Positions 57,849 through 64,000 of a stretch of DNA of 64,000 nucleotides are shown here, piece by piece (positions within the stretch are counted from its first letter, which is position 1; every line of letters begins with the position of its first letter). The position numbers and the translations under genes are program-made. Below the pieces are notes generated by a model that saw only the letters and a list, made by a program, of their open reading frames with translations, searched no databases and was not told where the DNA came from. This stretch comes from JAICKM01 sp038228295. GTDB taxonomy: Bacteria > Chloroflexota > Chloroflexia > QHBQ01 > JAICKM01. The stretch lies in the NCBI GenBank assembly GCA_038228295.1, contig JBBRPH010000004.1, forward strand, positions 62,001 through 126,000, in the 5' to 3' direction.

Positions 57849-58386
57849 GGTGGAGCCGGACAGTGAACTGTTAGAAGTAGAAATCGTGCGCTCCAGCGGG
57901 CGGGTGAAAACCGCGACCGCCCGCTGGGCCGTACCCGGCCAAAAGGTGATCGTGCGTCTGCCTGCCGGCCTGGAAGCGCACGAAGAACACGACCTAGTTA
58001 CCAAACTGGTGGGCAAAGTGCGCGCCGGTGCCCGCCGCCGCGATCTTAATCGTGAGGGCAAGCTGCCGGCTCGTGCCGAAGAACTGAACCGCCTCTACTT
58101 CGGCGGCAAACTGCGTTTGGCGGCGATTGAATGGGTCACGAACCAGCAGGGGCGTTACGGCTCCTGCACGCCCGACCTGCGGACCATCCGCATCTCCGAC
58201 CGTGTGGCGACCATGCCCGGCTGGGTGCAAGACTATGTGCTGGTCCATGAACTCGCCCATCTGATCGAAGGCAACCACTCGCCCGCCTTTTGGCGGCTCG
58301 TCAATCGCTACCCCTTGGCCGAACGCGCTCGTGGCTATCTCATCGCGCTCGGCTTGGAAGGCATGGACGGACCAAACGCGGAGTAA
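57835..58386 (+). CDS. YgjP/WLM-type zinc metallopeptidase
   Basis: A 183-aa protein of the M48-related YgjP (DUF45) family: beta-rich start (VEIVRSSGRVKTATARW ... IVRLPAG), RYGSCTPDLRTIRISDRV, and the zinc site VHELAHLIEGNHSPAFW. The DUF45 group is often found beside restriction or DNA-processing genes. GTG 57835 overlaps the PHP-AlbA_2 stop by 14 nt with GAGGG 7 nt upstream, so the two genes are coupled and probably act together. The next gene follows after 58 nt. Confidence 0.88.
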   Translation: MTGAKVEPDSELLEVEIVRSSGRVKTATARWAVPGQKVIVRLPAGLEAHEEHDLVTKLVGKVRAGARRRDLNREGKLPARAEELNRLYFGGKLRLAAIEWVTNQQGRYGSCTPDLRTIRISDRVATMPGWVQDYVLVHELAHLIEGNHSPAFWRLVNRYPLAERARGYLIALGLEGMDGPNAE

Positions 58387-58387
58387 T

Positions 58388-58415
58388 GCTGAGTTCTGAA
58401 TTACGGATAATGCGC
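58388..58415 (+). repeat. Short heptamer run
   Basis: Four 7-mers in register (GCTGAGT, TCTGAAT, TACGGAT, AATGCGC) between two plus-strand genes. It shares AATTACGGAT with the array at 21781 (opposite strand), and its reverse complement shares AATTCAGAACTCAG with that at 35434. Confidence 0.5.
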
Positions 58416-58444
58416 CGGCACTAGGCAGGCGGAAAGGGTAACTC

Positions 58445-59497
58445 ATGGCAACGGCGAAATCCTCTACTCCCGCCCCCGCTCCCATCCGCCTCGGCGTAAT
58501 CGGTGCGGGGTTGGCCGTGCGGTTGCTGCACTGGCCGGCGTTGCGGCGCTTACCGGAGCATTTCCAACTGGTGCAACTGGCCGACGTGGACCGTGCGGCG
58601 GCCGAGGAGACGGCGCGCTTGGTCGGTGTAGACCCAGGGGCGGTCACAATAGATTATCAAGAGGTGCTGGCGAACCCGCAGGTGGAGGCGGTATTGATTT
58701 CGCTACCGATCCACCTCAACGCGCAAATGATCTTGGCAGCGGCGCAGGCGGGCAAGCACGTCTTGTGTGAGAAGCCGCTGGCGGCCAATCTGGAGCAAGG
58801 CCGCGACCTGGTCCGCACGCTCGACAGCGTGCCGGTGACGGTTGCTATCGCCGAAAACTTCCACTTTCGCCCCGATCTGGCCCAAGCACGCCGCTGGATG
58901 GACGAAGGGCGCATCGGGCAACCCTTTCTGATCAGTGCCGAAGGGATGTCTTGGAGCGACCCCACAATCGGCTTTGCCGGCACGCCCTGGCGCCAAGATG
59001 CCCAGTATCGCGGGGGCGTGCTCACCGATGCCGCTGTGCATCATGCTGCCGGGTTGCGTGTGCTAGGCGGTGATGTGGAACAAGTGCAGGCTTTCATCAA
59101 AGATGTGCATCCGGTTATGGGCGGCCCCGATACGCTGGTGCTGAACCTGCGCTTCCGCAACGGTATTCTGGGCAGCTTGGTCTTCAGTGGCGCGGCGAAG
59201 GGCACCAAAGGCGAGTTTTCCAGCTTTCGTATTTTCGGCAGCGCCGGCATGATCCTAGTAGACGAGCGGGAAACCCAGTTGTTCCACCCCACCGATGCGG
59301 CGGGCAACACCGCCGAGGTGGCCGAACGGGTGGCGCATGAGCCGGGAGCCGACTACTACGCTGAGTTTGTGGACTTCGCCGCCGCTGTGCGCGAGGGTCG
59401 TCCCCCCCATGTGCCGCCGGCGGAGGCGCTGCGCGACTTTGCGATCATCATGCACGCGCTGGACTCGGCCGAGAGCCGCAGTGTGGTGCTGCTGTAG
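58445..59497 (+). CDS. Gfo/Idh/MocA-family oxidoreductase
   Basis: A 350-aa NAD(P)-dependent oxidoreductase: Rossmann motif IRLGVIGAGLAVRLLH, the strand VQLADVDRAAAEETA, VEAVLISLPIHLNAQMILAAAQAGKHVLCEKPLA (catalytic EKP), and C-terminal GGVLTDAAVHHAAGLRVLGGDV with the conserved D..xH. Acts on sugars or related polyols; substrate unknown. It lies 58 nt downstream of the peptidase gene and 1 nt before the zinc-ribbon gene. Confidence 0.93.
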   Translation: MATAKSSTPAPAPIRLGVIGAGLAVRLLHWPALRRLPEHFQLVQLADVDRAAAEETARLVGVDPGAVTIDYQEVLANPQVEAVLISLPIHLNAQMILAAAQAGKHVLCEKPLAANLEQGRDLVRTLDSVPVTVAIAENFHFRPDLAQARRWMDEGRIGQPFLISAEGMSWSDPTIGFAGTPWRQDAQYRGGVLTDAAVHHAAGLRVLGGDVEQVQAFIKDVHPVMGGPDTLVLNLRFRNGILGSLVFSGAAKGTKGEFSSFRIFGSAGMILVDERETQLFHPTDAAGNTAEVAERVAHEPGADYYAEFVDFAAAVREGRPPHVPPAEALRDFAIIMHALDSAESRSVVLL

Positions 59498-59498
59498 C

Positions 59499-59753
59499 AT
59501 GGACCCGGAGCAAGTGCGCCGCCGGCGGGCCGCCTGGCAAGCCGCTGTCGCTAAGGACGGGCCGTTCGCTTACGGCACCGTAGTCGAACAGTACCCACTG
59601 GATGGGCAACTGTGCCCGCGCTGTGAAGCGCCGGTGCTTTGGGACGCGCGCCGTTGGCAATGCCCGGCCTGTGGCGCGCTACCCCCGCCCGCCGAGCAAC
59701 CCGGCGGCCGGCACGCCCAGCCGCCGGCGGGATCGCCAGGAGAGATCGTGTGA
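59499..59753 (+). CDS. Small zinc-ribbon protein
   Basis: An 84-aa protein starting at ATG 59499, 1 nt after the oxidoreductase stop. Four cysteines form a ribbon (CPRCEAPVLWDARRWQCPAC, about 39-58), with an N-terminal helix (PEQVRRRRAAWQAAVAKDGP) and a Pro/Gly-rich tail. The stop overlaps the caspase gene start. Function unknown; tight coupling suggests it works with the caspase-like protein. Confidence 0.68.
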   Translation: MDPEQVRRRRAAWQAAVAKDGPFAYGTVVEQYPLDGQLCPRCEAPVLWDARRWQCPACGALPPPAEQPGGRHAQPPAGSPGEIV

Positions 59754-61828
59754 GTAACACCGCCCGCAAACGCGCCCTGTTGATCGGCATCACGCAATAC
59801 GGCTGGTCACACGCCTATGCCCCGCCTTTTGACCTGGTTGGGCCGGCCGCCGATGTAGCGGAGCTGGCTGAGGTGCTGCAAACGCACTACGGCTTCGCGC
59901 CCGCCGATCTCACTATCCTGCATTCCGAGCCGGGCACCCCGCCCGACCGCTTGCCGACAGGGGCCAATATTCGGCACGCGTTGGAGGAGCTGATTGCCGC
60001 CGCGGGCCCCGACGACCCGGTACTGGTCTACTACAGCGGGCACGGATCGCAGTGGCCCGACCCTAGCGGCGCAGAGACTGACGGCCTGGACGAGGCGCTG
60101 GTGGTCTACGATGCACGTGATCCGCAGGCTGTCGCGCCGCCGCAAGGCGACTGGCTTGATAAGGATCAGCACAGCTACTACGAACGCCTCGCCGTCCGCA
60201 CTACCCACTTGACCGTGATCTACGACTGCTGCCACTCAGCCACCGGCACACGCGCCGATGATTCGGCTACCGGCTTGGTCGCCCGCCAGTTGGAGGCTGA
60301 CCTGACCCCCCTGTCCCCTGCCCTCCGCAGTGAAGGAAGGCGAGACGACTTCTCCCCGCACGCTATAGGGGCGGGGTTGCCGGCGGCGAGGATGGTCGCC
60401 GCCGGTAACGCGGCTGCAACCGCTCCCGACGCAGCACACAGCGCCGCCTTTGGCCCTCCGCACTACGTCATGCTGGCTGCGTGTCGAGCCGACGAGCGTG
60501 CTTATGAGGGCACGTTGGCGGCGGCAGATGCCTGCTGGCCGGAGGAACAGGTGGCGGTGGGCCGCACGGTGGGGCTGTTCACGTACTTCTTGCTGCGGGC
60601 GCTGCGCCATGCGCCGGCCGCTACCTATGCTGATCTGTTGACGCTGTTGCGTGACGGCGTGAGCATGAAACAGGCGACGCAACACCCGCAAGGCGAAGGT
60701 CCGCTCGACCGGCAACTGTTCGGCGGCGCGACGCGCGCGGTGGACTGGCTGCCGGTCACCGAGGCAACGCCGTCAGGCGTGACGTTGGGCGCAGGTAGTG
60801 CACATGGCCTGGTTCCCGGCACGGGCATCGCCGTTTATCCTAATCCAACCGCCACGCCCGATGCGCCCTTCAGCGGCGAAGTGCCGCTAGGCACGGCGAC
60901 CGTGGCCCGCGTCTATCCGCTCGCAGCGACCGCGCTGTTCGACAGCCCACCCGCCGGTGTGCTGTCGGCTCATGTCCGCGCTTTGGTTGTGCGGCCTGTT
61001 TACACGGGGCGACAACTGCGCGTCGCGGTGGCGGGGGACGCCGGCGTGCCGGCGGAGGCGATTGCCGACATCGAAGCGGCTGTCGCCGCCGGTGTGCTGC
61101 TGCAACTGGCGACGGATACGCCCGATGTGACCATCACGGTGGGAACAGACGCGATCCGCTGCCGGGTTCATGCTTCGGCTCCCGACGGCTATCCCTTGCC
61201 GACCCCCGCCCCTGCACCGTTGCTTGGTCAGTCGCCGATCACCGACGGGACCGACCCGGCGGCGCAGATCGGCGACCTCCGCACTCAGAACCTGGAAGGG
61301 TTAGCGCGCTTTCGTGAAGGTTTGACGCGCAGCAATCCGGCGGCAACCCTAGCACGGGCAGTGCAGGCGCGCCTACTACCGCTCGACGGTGGCCCGACCG
61401 GTAGCGGTGAATTGGTCCTGGCACCCTATAGCCGGTTCAGCATCGTTCTGACCTATGCCGCTCCGGACGGCCCGCCGCTCTATTACAGCTTGTTGCGCTT
61501 CGCCGCCGACGGTGCGGTGACCCAACTCTGGCCGCCGACCGGTGGGGAAGCGAATGAAAGCCTGCGCCCCGGCGGGCAGTGGCCGCCGCCCGGCGCAGAA
61601 GCGAACTACGGTTTTGCGGTGGAGACTGCCGCTGCGTCGGCCGGCGATCCGCCGGCCCGCGACCGCATCATGGTGTTCACCGCTACCGCGCCGCTCGACC
61701 TGCATAGCCTGGAGCAAGCGGCATTCAGCGGCCCCGCCGGCACACGCGATGCGCGTCTGCGCGCCGCGCCCGCCGACCCCACGCGCGGCGACTGGGCGAG
61801 CCAAACACTGGCGTACCGCATCGAATAA
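59750..61828 (+). CDS. Caspase-family protease with DUF4384-like C-terminus
   Basis: A 692-aa protein. Peptidase C14 domain at the N-terminus: RKRALLIGITQYGW, LVYYSGHGSQWPD (His, about 98) and LTVIYDCCHSATG (Cys, about 161). A GC-rich in-frame repeat (60301-60378) sits inside it, near residues 184-210. The middle is beta-rich; residues about 510-660 resemble DUF4384 (YYSLLRFAADGAVTQLWPP, RIMVFTATAPLDL). No signal peptide. GTG 59750 is fixed by AGGAGA 6 nt upstream and overlaps the zinc-ribbon stop. A regulated protease or cell-death effector is inferred. Confidence 0.87.
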   Translation: MSNTARKRALLIGITQYGWSHAYAPPFDLVGPAADVAELAEVLQTHYGFAPADLTILHSEPGTPPDRLPTGANIRHALEELIAAAGPDDPVLVYYSGHGSQWPDPSGAETDGLDEALVVYDARDPQAVAPPQGDWLDKDQHSYYERLAVRTTHLTVIYDCCHSATGTRADDSATGLVARQLEADLTPLSPALRSEGRRDDFSPHAIGAGLPAARMVAAGNAAATAPDAAHSAAFGPPHYVMLAACRADERAYEGTLAAADACWPEEQVAVGRTVGLFTYFLLRALRHAPAATYADLLTLLRDGVSMKQATQHPQGEGPLDRQLFGGATRAVDWLPVTEATPSGVTLGAGSAHGLVPGTGIAVYPNPTATPDAPFSGEVPLGTATVARVYPLAATALFDSPPAGVLSAHVRALVVRPVYTGRQLRVAVAGDAGVPAEAIADIEAAVAAGVLLQLATDTPDVTITVGTDAIRCRVHASAPDGYPLPTPAPAPLLGQSPITDGTDPAAQIGDLRTQNLEGLARFREGLTRSNPAATLARAVQARLLPLDGGPTGSGELVLAPYSRFSIVLTYAAPDGPPLYYSLLRFAADGAVTQLWPPTGGEANESLRPGGQWPPPGAEANYGFAVETAAASAGDPPARDRIMVFTATAPLDLHSLEQAAFSGPAGTRDARLRAAPADPTRGDWASQTLAYRIE
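60301..60378 (+). repeat. In-frame GC-rich repeat inside the caspase gene
   Basis: CTGACCCCCCTGTCCC at the left and GGGGCGGGG at the right enclose CTCCGCAGTGAAGGAAGG; translated as LTPLSPALRSEG.... Composition and encoded peptide resemble the element at 49086. Confidence 0.6.
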
Positions 61829-61855
61829 TCCACTGATTGGGTGGAACCTGAGCCG

Positions 61856-61908
61856 TTGGTGTGCGTTTATTCTATAGCAGACGCAGCGATGTATGAGACG
61901 CACACCAA
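61856..61908. promoter_or_regulatory. 11-bp inverted repeat upstream of the VanW-like gene
   Basis: TTGGTGTGCGT (61856-61866) and ACGCACACCAA (61898-61908) are exact complements, 31 nt apart, in the 95-nt gap. The spacer contains TCTATAG. May be an operator or an mRNA hairpin. Confidence 0.55.
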
Positions 61909-61923
61909 AGGATCAACTAGACT

Positions 61924-63284
61924 ATGCCGTATCGCCTGAAACAGTTGGCCGGCGTCCTGGGCGGCTTCAGCCTCGCCCTGGCTCTAATGATCAGCGTACT
62001 CTACGCTGTCGGCTACACGATCCAGATCAATTGGACTAATCCGCCACCCGCCCTATCGCCGCCCAAGACCCCGGCCGTTCCAGTAACCGTTGCGCCCCCG
62101 TCACCCGCCGCAACAGCCGCACCGCCGACCGGTGTGCCGCCCACCGCACCGTCGGCGGTAGCGACGGCTACACTGGAAGCCGTTGCCGGCACTACCCCGC
62201 GTCCCGCGACACTTGATACCACCGGACCGCCCTTTCGGCTGTTGCTGGAAGGAACCCCCACGGCGTTGACTTGGGCTGCGGCGCAAAACATGGTACTACC
62301 CGGCAGTGGAGATCGGCTCGTGGTTGATCGAGTGGCGGTGCAAGCCTGGGTTGCCGTCTTCATGCAGGCGCATAACCGCCCGGCGCAAGGCGCTGCTTTC
62401 CGCTGGAACGCCCTAAGCCGACAGCCCGAAATCGTGCAAGAATCGCGGGGCGGCACGGCAGTAGACCAAGCGGCCACGGTGGACCGGCTGGTGGGCGCAC
62501 TAGAAAGCGCCACGGCACCGACATCACCGTGCCGGTCAGCCCTGTAGCCACTACCTGGCCGGCGGACACGTTGCCGGTGGTAGGTGCGCAGATCATCGGT
62601 GAAGAAAGTCTTTATTATGCCGATGATGATGCGGCCACGATCCAGAATGTTGAGCAGGGGGCGCAGGCGCTCGACGGTGCGATTGCCCTGCCGGGCGCGG
62701 TTTTCTCGCACGATGCCTGGGTGTACGACGGACGTGACTATGCCGCATCGTATGCTATCGTCGGCGACCGCACGCTGCTCGCGCCCGGCGGCGGCTTATG
62801 TATCGTGGCGACCACGCTGTTTCAAACGGCGTTTTGGGCCGGCCTGCCCATTGTCGAGCGCTATAATCACCCCTATTGGATCGCCATGTATACCGTGCAG
62901 CACGATGGGCATACTTACAAAGGGCTGGATGCGACGGTAGGCGATATACGCTTCCGCAATACCACCGGCGCGCCAGTGCGGGTCCACGCCTGGACCGCCG
63001 CCGGCACGCTGCACATCCAACTGATCGGCACCCGCCCGGACTGGCAAGTGCGGGTGCGCGACTATGCCATCGCCAACTTCCAGCCCGCGCTGACCACGGT
63101 TTCGTATTTTGATGAGCCGAGCCTGCCCAAAGGGCAACAGGAGACGGCCCGCAATCCGCACGACGGTTTCACCGCCACGCTCACCCGCGACGTGTTCCAG
63201 GGGGATACGCTGCTTGATAGCTACCGCGTGGTCAGTACCTATGCGGTGACCGAAAAGCAAGTGATGGTCGGCACGAGGCCATAG
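61924..63284 (+). pseudogene. VanW-family protein split by a frameshift
   Basis: The first frame (61924-62547) has an N-terminal membrane helix (about 12-36), a Pro/Thr/Ala linker and a peptidoglycan-binding-like domain. It loses homology after ALESAT near 62510. The second frame (open from at least 62529) continues at GTDITVPVSPVATTWPADTLP and carries the VanW domain: LPGAVFSHDAWV, GGGLCIVATTLFQTAFWAGLPIVERYNH, GLDATVGDIRFRN. A missing base at about 62508-62512 would restore one 450-residue YoaR-like envelope protein. It may be a sequencing error, as no other damage is seen. Confidence 0.82.
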
Positions 63285-63536
63285 CGCTACCGCTCCTCTG
63301 TCCCCTTCGCATTTCCAGTTCGCCGCCCCATGTGCTGCGTGCAAACCCCCTGTACCCCTAGCACCACGCGGCGAATGTGACCGTCAAACGCTGTTTCAGC
63401 AAGTCAAGTGCTGGGCGCGCCACCTCATTTCTGTGACAAGTCTAGTGAAATATACTAGATTCGGGTACGCTTGTGGTAATATAGGAGCGTAAGCACAGCA
63501 ATGCCTAAATAGCGCGTAGTATGGGGGACTCTAATT
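63285..63536. other. Intergenic region before the last gene
   Basis: It contains a 6-bp inverted repeat, TCTAGT/ACTAGA (63441-63446, 63454-63459), overlapping TATACT, and a TAATAT box at 63477-63482; no convincing -35. GGGGGA at 63523-63528 is the ribosome-binding site of the next gene. Confidence 0.5.
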
Positions 63537-64000
63537 ATGAGCAATCTCCGCATCAATGCGGGCCGCTTGACGGTGGTTGGCGTGGTACTGCTGCTGGGCA
63601 GCTTGATCGTGGAGCTAGTGGGGCTGACCGCCGGATCATCCGTCCAGGCCAAATCTGTGGCGGGGTCCACCCGCCCTACCAGCAACCGCATCACGACCGA
63701 AAACGCGCTACCCGGCACCGACACCTGGGCCGCCGTGGGCAATTACAACATCAACGCCCTCGCCGCCTATGCCGCAGCCACCAGTGTCAACGCCGGTGAT
63801 CCTATCGGTATCCATGTGCGCGGCACAGGCACCGCGCTAGCGGCCACGCTCTACCGCATGGGCTACTACGGTGATCACGGTGCCCGCCAGTATGCCACTT
63901 ACAGTGGTATCCCGCTGGCCGCTCAACCTAACTGCACGCGCGACTCCGCTACCGGCCTCGTCCAATGTCCCTGGAGCGCCACTTTCACGATCACGACAGA
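63537..64000 (+). CDS. Secreted DMFase beta-subunit-like protein (3' truncated by window edge)
   Basis: ATG 63537 with GGGGGA 8 nt upstream opens a frame that runs off the window after 154 codons. A signal peptide or anchor (LTVVGVVLLLGSLIVELVGL) is followed by TENALPGTDTWAAVGNYNINALAAYAAATSVNAGDPIGIHVRGT and LYRMGYYGDHGARQYATYSG. This matches the start of the N,N-dimethylformamidase beta-subunit-like/DUF4082-type secreted proteins of soil bacteria. Enzymatic activity cannot be judged without the C-terminus. Confidence 0.8.
   Translation, partial: MSNLRINAGRLTVVGVVLLLGSLIVELVGLTAGSSVQAKSVAGSTRPTSNRITTENALPGTDTWAAVGNYNINALAAYAAATSVNAGDPIGIHVRGTGTALAATLYRMGYYGDHGARQYATYSGIPLAAQPNCTRDSATGLVQCPWSATFTITT

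Noticed and set aside
63521..63799. A 92-codon plus-strand frame at the right end
   Set aside because: Shadow of the DMFase-like gene; the frame from ATG 63537 has a ribosome-binding site, signal peptide and family motifs and runs to the window edge.

Overview
The window is about 64 kb of high-GC bacterial chromosome. It most likely comes from a member of the phylum Chloroflexota, an inference from gene content with no rRNA present. Pointers are a very large SARP/BTAD-AAA-TPR regulator, secreted proteins built on a YFxxTGH...GGLAQQGYP repeat, frequent GTG/TTG starts, a CruC/CruD-like glycosyltransferase/acyltransferase pair, and intergenic arrays of tandem 7-mers. No phage, plasmid, insertion-sequence transposase or CRISPR array was seen.

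Layout. 1-5.4 kb: 5'-truncated Mrr-type endonuclease, EamA exporter, RsbRD-like/GGDEF protein, PerM/AI-2E permease, FlgD-Ig-like small protein. 5.6-10.3 kb: SARP regulator, tRNA-Glu, GNAT acetyltransferase pseudogene. 10.3-13.4 kb: secreted repeat/beta-propeller protein, bidirectional terminator, housekeeping-type sigma factor. 13.4-21.6 kb (minus strand): two zinc-ribbon PP2C phosphatases, one carrying a degenerate kinase domain, then a vWA protein and a USP-USP-glycosyltransferase fusion. 21.9-24.6 kb: unknown protein, acyltransferase, glycosyltransferase. 24.7-30.8 kb (minus): SpoIIE-type phosphatase, GT-C-like membrane protein and a carbamoyltransferase cassette with small membrane proteins. 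31.0-37.3 kb (plus): YchF, glycosyltransferase, LPG-synthase-like flippase/synthase, YfhO-like protein, small membrane protein. 37.4-40.3 kb: caspase-TIR fusion, tRNA-Gly, a frameshifted secreted repeat/lamin-tail protein. 40.3-42.8 kb: GT-C/NHL fusion, divergent from a C39-like peptidase. 43.7-47.3 kb: DedA, translin homologue, truncated Cas4-like membrane protein, DegV, SRPBCC, four-helix-bundle (S23) gene. 47.4-51.7 kb: MidA-like methyltransferase, DA1-like LIM/zinc peptidase, second vWA protein, BirA. 51.8-61.8 kb: Lon, a PHP-AlbA_2-basic-linker giant, YgjP-type peptidase, Gfo/Idh oxidoreductase, zinc ribbon, caspase-DUF4384. 61.9-64 kb: VanW-like gene split by a frameshift, and the start of a secreted DMFase-like protein.

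Functional themes. There are three PP2C/SpoIIE phosphatases, two paralogous vWA proteins and a pseudokinase; the 15.5-21.6 kb cluster resembles a fused version of TerY-P-type (vWA/kinase-zinc ribbon/PP2C) stress modules. There are two caspase-fold proteases, one with a TIR domain, plus Mrr and a PHP-AlbA_2 protein, all candidates for defence or programmed-death roles. Envelope glycan and lipid assembly is represented by several glycosyltransferases, YfhO, LPG-synthase-TM and carbamoyltransferase.

Non-coding structure includes at least nine tandem heptamer arrays, some running into gene ends, a MITE-like 16-bp inverted-repeat element, GC-rich repeats read in frame inside three proteins, and several near-consensus sigma70 promoters. 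Three genes show frame damage; two of these could be sequencing errors and need read-level confirmation.
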